Source: Pseudomonadota bacterium (GTDB lineage Bacteria > Pseudomonadota > Gammaproteobacteria > Burkholderiales > Burkholderiaceae_D). Taken from it: a DNA stretch of 8,841 nucleotides. The notes beneath the pieces are model-generated. The model saw nothing but the letters and a program-made list of their open reading frames with translations, made no database searches and had not been told where the DNA came from. Numbering within the stretch: the stretch's first letter is position 1; the number at the start of each line of letters is the position of its first letter. The stretch covers positions 1 to 8,841 of the forward strand of contig JAEWEK010000096.1 of assembly GCA_023389425.1 (NCBI GenBank), given 5' to 3'. The position numbers and the translations under genes are program-made. Below, one piece after another: positions 1 through 6,362 of this stretch.

Positions 1-839
1 TCCCTGGTTTCGGCCGACATCACGACCAGCAGCTGGCGGTTGCGGTCGATGCCGGCCAGCGGCTGCGCCGCCACGCGCCCGAAGGCGCCCTGCCCGACGC
101 TCTCGACCTGGGTCACCTTGGCCACCGCCAGGCCGGCCGGGAACATGCCGTCCAGGCCGGATGTGACCAGCACGTCGCCGACCACGATGTCGGCGTTCGG
201 GGCGACGAAGCGCAGGTCCAGCATGCCCGAATTGCCGCGTCCGTAGGCGACGCTGCGCAGGCCCGAGCGCAGCACCTGCACCGGGATCGCCTGCTCCTTG
301 TCGGTCAGGAGCGTGACTTCGGAAGTGAACGGGAACACGCGCGTGACCTGGCCGACCACGCCGGCGTTGTCGATCACCGGCAGGCCGAGCGCGACGCCGG
401 CGCGCATGCCGCGGTCGAGCACCACCTTGTGCACCGACGGATCGCGCGCGTCGTACAGGATTTCGCTCATGATCGATTTCACCGGCAGGTGCTCGCGCGC
501 GTCCAGCAGGCGGCGCAGCTGGGCGTTCTCGGCCATCTGGAGCTGGGCCTGCTGCAGCGCCTGGGCGGCGGCCACCTGCTGGCTCTTCAGCTCGGCGACT
601 TCCTTCTCCAGCGCCGACAGCGAGGAAAAATACTCGCCCATCGCCGCCAGCGCGTCGCGCGGCATCAGCGCGGCCATCTGGGCCGGATACAGCACGGTGG
701 CGGCGACCTGGCGCACCGCCGTGAGGGCGTGCAGGCGCGAATCGACGAACAGCAGCGCGACCGAAATCAGCGCGAACACCGTCACTTTCACCCGCGCCGG
801 GGCGCCTTGCTTGAACAGTGGCGGAGGACTGTATTCCAT
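1..839 (-). CDS. mreC: Rod shape-determining protein MreC (C-terminus cut by window edge)
   Basis: MreC is the bitopic inner-membrane partner of MreB; its periplasmic part links the elongasome to PBP2 and cell-wall synthesis. The reading frame starts at the ATG at 839 (MEYSPPPLFKQG, the usual betaproteobacterial N-terminus) and stays open to the left edge, giving 279 codons. One membrane helix lies at about residues 17-36, followed by a Gln/Ala/Glu/Leu-rich coiled coil at about 70-115. The paired beta-barrel MreC domain follows, with recognisable segments such as VVLDRGMRAGV, DNAGVVGQV, VTLLTDKEQAIPV and VLVTSGLDGMFPAGL. The usual MreC length is about 300-370 residues, so only the tail is missing. 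It lies 105 bp downstream of mreB on the same strand; mreD, the PBP2 gene and rodA would be expected beyond the left edge. No good Shine-Dalgarno sequence precedes the ATG, and a long hairpin sits upstream, which may set its output relative to MreB (inference). Identification is firm. Confidence 0.96.
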   Translation of the reverse strand, partial: MEYSPPPLFKQGAPARVKVTVFALISVALLFVDSRLHALTAVRQVAATVLYPAQMAALMPRDALAAMGEYFSSLSALEKEVAELKSQQVAAAQALQQAQLQMAENAQLRRLLDAREHLPVKSIMSEILYDARDPSVHKVVLDRGMRAGVALGLPVIDNAGVVGQVTRVFPFTSEVTLLTDKEQAIPVQVLRSGLRSVAYGRGNSGMLDLRFVAPNADIVVGDVLVTSGLDGMFPAGLAVAKVTQVESVGQGAFGRVAAQPLAGIDRNRQLLVVMSAETR

Positions 840-876
840 GTGTTGAGAAGATTGAAAGCGCCGGTCCCCAACATCA

Positions 877-923
877 ACGCGGGCAGTCGCGCGGCTTCTT
901 CAGGAGCCGTGCGCTGCCCGCGT
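877..923 (-). promoter_or_regulatory. Long hairpin in the mreB-mreC gap
   Basis: A perfect 10-bp inverted repeat (ACGCGGGCAG at 877-886, CTGCCCGCGT at 914-923) continues inward, after one unpaired base (887), as nine more pairs between 888-896 and 905-913. One of these is a G-T pair, which becomes an A-C mismatch in the mre transcript. The apical loop is about 8 nt. In the mreB-to-mreC direction no T run follows, so it is not a standard terminator. It could be a transcript-stabilising or processing hairpin at the 3' end of mreB, an attenuator lowering mreC expression, or a copy of an intergenic repeat. The structure is seen directly; the role is inference. Confidence 0.6.
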
Positions 924-944
924 CGAGGCGCAGAACACGTTTTT

Positions 945-1988
945 TTATTCGTACGAGAAGATCGATCCCAGCTTGTCCATGCGCTCGAGCGCCATGCCGG
1001 AGCCGCGCACCACGCAGGTCAGCGGGTCTTCGGCCACCAGCACCGGCAGGCCCGTTTCTTCCATCAGCAGGCGATCCAGGTCGCGCAGCAGCGCGCCGCC
1101 GCCGGTGAGCATCATGCCCTTCTCGGCGATGTCGGCGCCCAGTTCCGGCGGGGTCTGTTCGAGCGCGTTCTTGACGGCCGAGACGATGTTGTTGAGCGGG
1201 TCGGTCAGCGCTTCCAGGATCTCGTTGGAGGAGATGGTGAACGAGCGCGGGATGCCTTCGGACAGGTTGCGGCCCTTGACTTCCATCTCCTTGACTTCCG
1301 AGCCCGGGAACGCCGAGCCGATCGCCTTCTTGATGGCTTCGGCGGTTTGTTCGCCGATCAGCATGCCGTAGTTGCGGCGGATGTAGTTGACGATCGCGTC
1401 GTCGAAGCGGTCGCCGCCGACGCGCACCGAGCCCTTGTACACCATGCCGCCCAGCGAGATGATGCCCACTTCGGTGGTGCCGCCGCCGATGTCGACCACC
1501 ATCGAGCCGGTCGCCTCGGCCACTGGCAGGCCGGCGCCGATCGCGGCCGCCATCGGCTCTTCGATCAGGTAGACCTGCGAGGCGCCGGCGCCCAGCGCCG
1601 ATTCGCGGATCGCGCGGCGCTCGACCTGGGTCGAGCCGCAGGGCACGCAGATGATGATGCGCGGCGACGGGCGGAAGAATTTGGAGTCGTGCACCATGCG
1701 GATGAACTGCTTGAGCATCTGCTCGGTGACGGTGAAGTCGGCGATCACGCCGTCCTTCATCGGGCGGATCGCCTCGATATTGCCCGGCACCTTGCCGAGC
1801 ATCTGCTTGGCTTCCTTGCCGACCGCCTGGATCGTCTTCTTGCCGTTCGGGCCGCCCTCCTGGCGGATCGCGACGACCGACGGTTCGTCCAGCACGATGC
1901 CCAGTCCGCGCACGTAGATCAGCGTGTTGGCCGTACCGAGGTCGATCGCCAGGTCATTCGAAAAGTAGCTGCGTAAAAAACCAAACAT
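945..1988 (-). CDS. mreB: Rod shape-determining protein MreB (bacterial actin)
   Basis: MreB is the actin-like ATPase that forms membrane-bound filaments and positions the lateral cell-wall synthesis machinery. The protein is 347 residues, the normal family length. It opens with a short amphipathic, membrane-binding segment (MFGFLRSYFS). The nucleotide-binding motifs follow in order: phosphate-1 loop DLGTANT at 16-22, the IEEPMAAAIG block at 142-151 containing the catalytic glutamate, phosphate-2 loop VVDIGGGTTEVG at 164-175, and the adenosine-binding motif LTGGGALL at 295-302. It ends with SIFSYE. The ATG at 1988 has an AGGA Shine-Dalgarno core a few bases upstream. It is first in the mre operon, transcribed away from gatC, with mreC next. 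Nothing is broken or unusual. A 1.5-kb open frame antisense to it is a high-GC shadow. Confidence 0.98.
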   Translation of the reverse strand: MFGFLRSYFSNDLAIDLGTANTLIYVRGLGIVLDEPSVVAIRQEGGPNGKKTIQAVGKEAKQMLGKVPGNIEAIRPMKDGVIADFTVTEQMLKQFIRMVHDSKFFRPSPRIIICVPCGSTQVERRAIRESALGAGASQVYLIEEPMAAAIGAGLPVAEATGSMVVDIGGGTTEVGIISLGGMVYKGSVRVGGDRFDDAIVNYIRRNYGMLIGEQTAEAIKKAIGSAFPGSEVKEMEVKGRNLSEGIPRSFTISSNEILEALTDPLNNIVSAVKNALEQTPPELGADIAEKGMMLTGGGALLRDLDRLLMEETGLPVLVAEDPLTCVVRGSGMALERMDKLGSIFSYE

Positions 1989-2284
1989 GTGTGTCCTGAT
2001 GCGCGCTCGGGGCGCGAAACGATAAATGAGTGGGGATGCCAGGGTCCGGCCCGGGGCACGGCCACAAGTGCGGCCGCGGCCAGGCTTTCAGCGCCAGCAA
2101 CGCAATAGCCCGCCATTCTACCTTATAATTTGCCGATTATTCCGTCAGAAACCTTCGAATTCACGAGGATCAGACAGCAGAATTCGGCGGCGTTACCAAG
2201 GTTTTATCGACGGTAGCCCGCTTATTAACGGATTCGGCATTCGCTCAACCCTTTTTGACCGCGGCCCGGCGCCGCGCCCCTGCC
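1989..2284. promoter_or_regulatory. Divergent mreB / gatCAB intergenic and promoter region
   Basis: These 296 bp separate the divergent mreB and gatC starts and carry no convincing gene. The centre (about 2110-2160) is AT-rich in a GC-rich setting. On the plus strand a perfect TATAAT lies at 2124-2129; it could serve the gat operon with a leader of about 150 nt, but no good -35 is seen at the right distance. On the minus strand TATAAG (2127 to 2122) has CTGACG (2148 to 2143) upstream at a short 15-bp spacing, a weak candidate for mreB. The last 30 bases before gatC are extremely GC-rich, can fold (GCGGC at 2261-2265 with GCCGC at 2271-2275) and lack a Shine-Dalgarno sequence. Promoter assignment is tentative. 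Confidence 0.45.
2156..2186. repeat. Spaced 7-bp inverted repeat (CGAATTC / GAATTCG)
   Basis: CGAATTC at 2156-2162 and GAATTCG at 2180-2186 are perfect inverted copies separated by 17 bp, just downstream of the plus-strand TATAAT. The arms sit about 24 bp centre to centre, roughly two helical turns, as in some operators for dimeric regulators. In RNA the same arms could form a hairpin with a 17-nt loop in the gat leader. Each arm contains an EcoRI-type palindrome, so the pair may be chance. No regulator can be named. Confidence 0.3.
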
Positions 2285-2584
2285 ATGTCCCTGACACTTA
2301 CAGACGTTAAACGGATCGCCAACCTGGCCCGGCTCGAGCTGGACGAGGCCCACGCCGACACCCTGCTCGGCGAGTTGAACGGCATCTTCGCGCTGGCCGA
2401 ACAGATGCAGGCGGTGGACACCACCGGCGTCGAGCCGCTGGCCCAGCCGCTGTCCGCCATCATGCAGCTGCCGCTGCGCCTGCGCGACGACGTGGTCACC
2501 GAAGAGAACCGCCGCGAGGCCTACCAGGCGCCCGCGCCGAAATCCCAGGACGGCCTGTACCTGGTGCCGAAAGTGATCGAATAA
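2285..2584 (+). CDS. gatC: Asp-tRNA(Asn)/Glu-tRNA(Gln) amidotransferase subunit C
   Basis: GatC is the small subunit that wraps around GatA and GatB and stabilises the heterotrimer, which converts misacylated Glu-tRNA(Gln) and/or Asp-tRNA(Asn) to the amide form. The product is 99 residues, typical for the family. It begins MSLTLTDVKRIANLARLELD, the conserved N-terminal helix motif, continues with the LGELNGIFALAEQMQAVDT helix and a central VEPLAQPL segment, and ends with APKSQDGLYLVPKVIE, the conserved tail. The ATG at 2285 is chosen over an in-frame TTG at 2255 because the protein family starts at this position. No Shine-Dalgarno sequence is visible in the GC-rich leader. It is first in the gatCAB operon; gatA begins 13 bp after its stop. 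Confidence 0.97.
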   Translation: MSLTLTDVKRIANLARLELDEAHADTLLGELNGIFALAEQMQAVDTTGVEPLAQPLSAIMQLPLRLRDDVVTEENRREAYQAPAPKSQDGLYLVPKVIE

Positions 2585-2597
2585 GAAGGTGCGCAGC

Positions 2598-4073
2598 ATG
2601 CATAACAAGACCATTAAAGAACTGTCCACACTGCTGCAGGCGAAGCAGCTGTCGTCCGTCGAACTGACCCGCCATTACCTCGATCGCATCGCGGCCAGCC
2701 GGCACAACGCCTTCCTCGACGTGAACGCCGAGCTGTCGCTGGCGCAGGCCAAGGCCGCCGACGAGCGCATCGCGGCCGGCACCGGCGGCGCGCTGACCGG
2801 CGTGCCGATCGCGCACAAGGACATCTTCGTCACGCAAGGGTGGCGCTCGACCGCCGCCTCCAAAATGCTGGGCAACTACGTCAGCCCCTTCGACGCCACC
2901 GTGGTCGACAAGCTTGGCGCGGCCGGCATGGTCACCTTGGGCAAACTCAATTGCGACGAATTCGCGATGGGCGGCTCGAACGAGAACTCGGCTTTCGGCG
3001 CCGTGAAAAACCCGTGGGACACCGGTGCCGTGCCGGGCGGCTCCTCGGGCGGTTCGGCCGCCGCCGTGGCCGCCCGCCTTGCGCCGGCCGCCACCGGCAC
3101 CGACACCGGCGGCTCGATCCGCCAGCCGGCCGCGTTCTGCGGCATCACCGGCATCAAGCCCACCTACGGCCGCGTGTCGCGCTTCGGCATGATCGCCTTC
3201 GCCTCCTCGCTCGACCAGGGCGGCCCGATGGCCCAGACCGCGGAAGACTGCGCTTTGCTGCTCAACGAAATGGCCGGCTTCGACAAGCGCGATTCGACCA
3301 GCCTCACGCCCGAGCAGGGCAACCTCGATGAAGATTTCACGCGCGACCTGAACAAGCCGCTGGCCGGCCTGCGCATCGGCGTGCCGAAGGAGTACTTCGG
3401 CGAAGGCCTGGCCAGCGACGTCGAAGCCGCCGTGCGCGCCGCGCTCGAGCAATTCGTCAAGCTCGGCGCGAGGCTGGTGGACATTTCGCTGCCGCGCACC
3501 AGCCTGTCGATCCCGACCTACTACATCATCGCCCCGGCCGAGGCCTCGTCCAACCTGTCGCGCTTCGACGGCGTGCGCTACGGCTTCCGTGCCGACGGCT
3601 ACAAGGACCTGGCCGACATGTACAAGAAGACCCGCGCCGCAGGCTTCGGCCCCGAGGTCCAGCGCCGCATCATGGTCGGCACCTACGTGCTGTGCCACGG
3701 CTACTACGACGCCTACTACGTGCAGGCGCAGAAGATCCGCCGCCTGATCGCGGACGACTTCCAGGCCGCCTTCCGCGACCAGTGCGACGTCATCATGGGC
3801 CCGGTGGCGCCGACCGTGGCCTGGGACCTCGGCTCCAAGGCCAACGACCCGGTCGCCAACTACCTGGCCGACATCTTCACGCTGTCGACCAGCCTGGCGG
3901 GCCTGCCGGGCATGTCGATCCCGGTCGGTTTCGGCCAGGGCGAAAAGAACGGCAAGCGCCCGGTCGGCCTGCAAATCATCGGCAACTACTTCGGCGAGGC
4001 CAAGCTGCTGAACATCGCGCACCAGTACCAGCAGGTGACCGATTGGCACACCCGCGCGCCCGAAGGCGTCTGA
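2598..4073 (+). CDS. gatA: Asp-tRNA(Asn)/Glu-tRNA(Gln) amidotransferase subunit A
   Basis: GatA is the amidase-signature subunit that hydrolyses glutamine and sends ammonia through a channel to the GatB active site. The protein is 491 residues, a normal length. The Ser-cisSer-Lys triad is visible: Lys74 in VPIAHKD, Ser149 in the Gly/Ser-rich block PGGSSGGSAAAV, and Ser173 in TDTGGSIRQPA. The spacing matches characterised GatA proteins. CGITGIKPTYGRVSRFGM (181 onward) and the late LPGMSIPVGF and RPVGLQIIG blocks are also typical. The ATG at 2598 is preferred over an in-frame GTG at 2589 because AAGAAGG (2583-2589) lies about 8 bases before the ATG and the product then starts MHNKTIKEL. It sits between gatC (13-bp gap) and gatB (26-bp gap), clearly one transcription unit. 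Long antisense frames over it are GC shadows. Confidence 0.98.
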   Translation: MHNKTIKELSTLLQAKQLSSVELTRHYLDRIAASRHNAFLDVNAELSLAQAKAADERIAAGTGGALTGVPIAHKDIFVTQGWRSTAASKMLGNYVSPFDATVVDKLGAAGMVTLGKLNCDEFAMGGSNENSAFGAVKNPWDTGAVPGGSSGGSAAAVAARLAPAATGTDTGGSIRQPAAFCGITGIKPTYGRVSRFGMIAFASSLDQGGPMAQTAEDCALLLNEMAGFDKRDSTSLTPEQGNLDEDFTRDLNKPLAGLRIGVPKEYFGEGLASDVEAAVRAALEQFVKLGARLVDISLPRTSLSIPTYYIIAPAEASSNLSRFDGVRYGFRADGYKDLADMYKKTRAAGFGPEVQRRIMVGTYVLCHGYYDAYYVQAQKIRRLIADDFQAAFRDQCDVIMGPVAPTVAWDLGSKANDPVANYLADIFTLSTSLAGLPGMSIPVGFGQGEKNGKRPVGLQIIGNYFGEAKLLNIAHQYQQVTDWHTRAPEGV

Positions 4074-4099
4074 ACGACTTGAAAGAAGCGAGAACCACT

Positions 4100-5560
4100 A
4101 TGCAATGGGAAGTCGTCATCGGTCTTGAGAACCACGTACAGCTCACGACCAACTCCAAAATTTTCAGCGGCAGCTCGATCAAGTTCGGCGCCGAACCCAA
4201 CACCCAGGCCAGCCCGGTCGACCTGGCGCTGCCGGGCGTGCTGCCGGTGCTGAACCGCGGCGCGGTCGAGCGCGCGATCCGCTTCGGCCTCGCGGTCGGT
4301 GCGAAGATTGCGCCGGTCTCGGTGTTCGCCCGCAAGAACTACTTCTACCCTGACCTGCCCAAGGGTTACCAGATCAGCCAGTTCGAGGATCCGGTGGTCC
4401 AGGGCGGCACGCTGAGCTTCTGGTACGAGAAGGACGGCAAGCAGGAATTCAAGACCGTCAACCTGACCCGCGCCCACCTCGAGGAAGACGCCGGCAAATC
4501 GCTGCACGAGGACTATGCCGGCATGAGCGGCATCGACCTCAATCGCGCCGGCACGCCGCTGCTCGAGATCGTATCCGAGCCGGAGATGCGCAGCGCGGCG
4601 GAAGCGGTCGCCTACGCCAAGCAGCTGCACTCGCTGGTGATGTGGCTCGGCGTTTGCGACGGCAATATGCAGGAAGGCTCGTTCCGCTGCGACGTCAACG
4701 TCTCGGTGCGCCCGGTCGGCCAGCAGGAATTCGGCACCCGCTGCGAGATCAAGAACCTGAACTCCTTCCGCTTCATGGAAGAGGCCATCCACTACGAAGT
4801 GCGGCGCCAGATCGAACTGATCGAAGACGGCGGCAAGGTGGTGCAGGCCACGCGCCTGTGGGACCCGGACCGCAAGGAAACGCGCGAGATGCGCACCAAG
4901 GAAGACGCGCAGGACTACCGCTACTTCCCGGACCCCGACCTGCCGCCGCTGGCGATCTCGCCGGAATGGATCGACAAGGTCAAGGGCGACATGCCGGAAC
5001 TGCCGCAGGCGATGCGCAAGCGCTTCGTCGACGACTACGGCCTGCCGGAATACGACAGCAACGTGCTGACCTCCTCGCAGGAGATGGCGACCTACTACGA
5101 AGCCGTGGTGTCCAAGGCCGGCAAGGAAAACGCCAAGGCCGCGGCCAACTGGATGATGGGCGACGTATCGTCGACCCTGAACCGCGAAGGCGTGTCGCTC
5201 AACGAGTCGCCGGTGGAAGCGTCGCAACTGGCGCTGCTGCTCAAGCGGATCGCCGACGGCACCATCTCCAACAAGGCCGGCAAGGAAGTGTTCGCGGCGA
5301 TGTGGGAAGCCAAGTCGACCGACGAAAACCTGGCCGACGTGGTGATCGAGCAGAAGGGCCTGAAGCAGATCTCGGACACCGGCGCGCTGGAAGCGATCGT
5401 CGACGAAGTCCTGGCCGCCAACGCCAAGTCGGTCGAGCAGTACCGGGCCGGCAAGGAAGCCGCCATCAACGCCCTGATCGGCCAGGCCATGAAGGCCTCG
5501 AAGGGCAAGGCCAATCCGGCCCAGGTGACGGAGCTGTTGAAGAAGAAGCTGGCCGGCTAA
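4100..5560 (+). CDS. gatB: Asp-tRNA(Asn)/Glu-tRNA(Gln) amidotransferase subunit B
   Basis: GatB binds the misacylated tRNA, phosphorylates the Glu/Asp side chain with ATP and transfers the ammonia delivered from GatA. The protein is 486 residues, the usual length. The catalytic cradle shows its signatures in order: WEVVIGLE at 3-10, ARKNYFYPDLPKGYQISQ at 77-94, HLEEDAGK at 126-133, DLNRAGTPLLEIVSEPEM at 146-163, MQEGSFRCDVNVSVR at 190-204, EIKNLNSF at 216-223 and DYRYFPDPDLPP at 272-283. A helical and YqeY-like tail domain follows, ending in NPAQVTELLKKKLAG. The frame is open upstream of 4100, but the family start MQWEVV and the gatA stop at 4073 fix the ATG; GAAAGAAG lies upstream as a loose ribosome site. 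One small oddity is Asn11 in GLENHVQL, where Thr or Val is more familiar. Last gene of the operon. Confidence 0.98.
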   Translation: MQWEVVIGLENHVQLTTNSKIFSGSSIKFGAEPNTQASPVDLALPGVLPVLNRGAVERAIRFGLAVGAKIAPVSVFARKNYFYPDLPKGYQISQFEDPVVQGGTLSFWYEKDGKQEFKTVNLTRAHLEEDAGKSLHEDYAGMSGIDLNRAGTPLLEIVSEPEMRSAAEAVAYAKQLHSLVMWLGVCDGNMQEGSFRCDVNVSVRPVGQQEFGTRCEIKNLNSFRFMEEAIHYEVRRQIELIEDGGKVVQATRLWDPDRKETREMRTKEDAQDYRYFPDPDLPPLAISPEWIDKVKGDMPELPQAMRKRFVDDYGLPEYDSNVLTSSQEMATYYEAVVSKAGKENAKAAANWMMGDVSSTLNREGVSLNESPVEASQLALLLKRIADGTISNKAGKEVFAAMWEAKSTDENLADVVIEQKGLKQISDTGALEAIVDEVLAANAKSVEQYRAGKEAAINALIGQAMKASKGKANPAQVTELLKKKLAG

Positions 5561-5574
5561 GCGGCGCAGCGCAC

Positions 5575-5600
5575 AAACCGGGGCTGTCCCCGGTTTTTTT
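5575..5600 (+). terminator. Intrinsic terminator of the gatCAB operon
   Basis: A perfect 9-bp stem (AAACCGGGG at 5575-5583, CCCCGGTTT at 5588-5596) closes a 4-nt CTGT loop and runs directly into seven T (5594-5600). It starts 14 bp after the gatB stop. This is a textbook Rho-independent terminator on the plus strand. In the opposite direction only three T follow the stem, so it would be a weak stop for the convergent DUF433/DUF5615 genes, whose last codon lies 13 bp away. Confidence 0.92.
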
Positions 5601-5612
5601 CGAATCGCTCAA

Positions 5613-5948
5613 CTACGTGATGGTGTCGTCTGAAGTAACGATGACCAGAGAGCGTGGATTCAGCGAAGCCAGCGCAACGTCAAGCTTCGGCACCAGCGGA
5701 AGCAAGGCTGGCAAAGCATTTGAATACGCCGACAAGATCACAACCGAAACCGGCAATCGCGACAGATTTTGCTGATATTGAATGTTCTTGTCGGTGGTGA
5801 CAAATGCGTCGAACTTCCGAGCAGCGAGCGCTAGCAGAATGCCGTTGCGCGCACCTGCCCATCCCATTTCCCTCACACTGGAAACTTCGTGCGCGGGCAA
5901 ACAGTCGCGGAACTCTACAGGTACAGATTCATCAAGCAGTAGCCTCAT
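5613..5948 (-). CDS. DUF5615 PIN-like protein, predicted toxin
   Basis: The 111-residue product matches the DUF5615 PIN-like family, recognised by eye. It opens MRLLLDESVP, with the acidic pair Asp6-Glu7 typical of the metal site. A block reading EMGWAGARNGILLALAARKF (27-46) follows, then FVTTDKNIQYQQNLSRLPV (49-67), carrying Asp53. Such proteins are usually encoded next to a DUF433 partner and are predicted, not well proven, to be nuclease toxins of VapC-like systems. Here the gene overlaps the end of the upstream DUF433 gene by 17 bp in another frame, implying translational coupling. A 60-base sample inside it (5701-5760) is 31/60 G+C, against 44/60 in a gatA sample (3121-3180), which suggests horizontal acquisition. 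The frame is intact, ends at TAG, and faces the gatB terminator. Family assignment is good; toxicity is inference. Confidence 0.85.
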   Translation of the reverse strand: MRLLLDESVPVEFRDCLPAHEVSSVREMGWAGARNGILLALAARKFDAFVTTDKNIQYQQNLSRLPVSVVILSAYSNALPALLPLVPKLDVALASLNPRSLVIVTSDDTIT

Positions 5949-6147
5949 TCTTTAAAAGGCAGTACCTAGCCTCCTTGAGCACGCCAATAGCAGCCTCTTC
6001 AGATACCGTTGGAAATTGCTTTAGAAATTCGGTCAAGGCAAACGAGGCCTCCAGGTAATCAAAGAGATTTTGGATTGGCACGCGCGTGCCGACAAAGCAT
6101 GGCGTGCCACCCATGATCTCAGGATTGCTGCTGATATACGTTTTCAT
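5932..6147 (-). CDS. DUF433 family protein, predicted antitoxin of the DUF5615 partner
   Basis: This 71-residue protein has the DUF433 hallmark order: ISSNPEIMGGTPCFVGTRVP at residues 5-24, then LFDYLEASFALTEFLKQFPT (28-47) and VSEEAAIGVLKEA (48-60). DUF433 proteins carry a helix-turn-helix-like fold and are annotated as antitoxins of PIN-like partners; they may also autoregulate their operon by DNA binding. The ATG at 6147 has a strong GGAGG Shine-Dalgarno sequence four bases upstream (6152-6156 on the plus strand). It is the first gene of the pair, and its stop overlaps the start of the DUF5615 gene, the usual antitoxin-first order. No clear promoter was identified in the upstream 200 bp. 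Family call is firm; the antitoxin role is inferred from family and context. Confidence 0.86.
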   Translation of the reverse strand: MKTYISSNPEIMGGTPCFVGTRVPIQNLFDYLEASFALTEFLKQFPTVSEEAAIGVLKEARYCLLKNEATA

Positions 6148-6362
6148 AGCGCCTCCGACCTGCCAATGGTACTACCGCAGCCCTCGCGGCACAGGATGAG
6201 GCGCAAACAATTCGCGCCGCTTAACTCCATGAGTGCAACCCGCTTTCACGCGCTGCTTTCAACCATAAGGCGTGTACGGGAAACCATCGCCGATCGCTGC
6301 AATCAGCAGGACAAATTGTTCCCATAACAGGTCGTCACAGGACCTTCGGCCAACCCGCAGCG
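6148..6362. other. Non-coding gap between the DUF433 gene and pyrE
   Basis: These 215 bp lie upstream of the toxin-antitoxin-like pair and downstream of pyrE, both read on the minus strand. Short open frames here have no recognisable product. A weak stem (AGGTC/GACCT around 6332-6348) follows the pyrE stop without a T run, so pyrE has no obvious intrinsic terminator. The stretch at about 6207-6225 (AACAATTC then GCGCCGCTTAACTC) resembles pieces of an integron attC site; see findings. A decayed gene or a junction of the inserted cassette is possible but unproven. Confidence 0.4.

Noticed and set aside
940..946. Seven T after the mreB-mreC hairpin on the plus strand as an intrinsic terminator
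   Set aside because: The T run is 16 bases away from the stem, and on the plus strand no gene ends there.
429..1976. A 515-codon open frame on the plus strand opposite mreB and mreC
   Set aside because: It is antisense to two certain genes, its product is Arg/His/Asp-rich without domain signs, and such frames are routine in GC-rich DNA.
2496..4049. A 517-codon minus-strand frame opposite gatA
   Set aside because: Low-complexity Ala/Gly/Arg/Val product mirroring gatA codon bias; no recognisable motif or ribosome site.
3986..5227. A 413-codon minus-strand frame opposite gatB
   Set aside because: Same high-GC shadow effect; gatB on the other strand has all family motifs.
4642..5775. Plus-strand frame running from inside gatB through the terminator into the DUF5615 gene
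   Set aside because: It is out of frame with gatB, crosses a strong terminator and reads antisense through a real gene.
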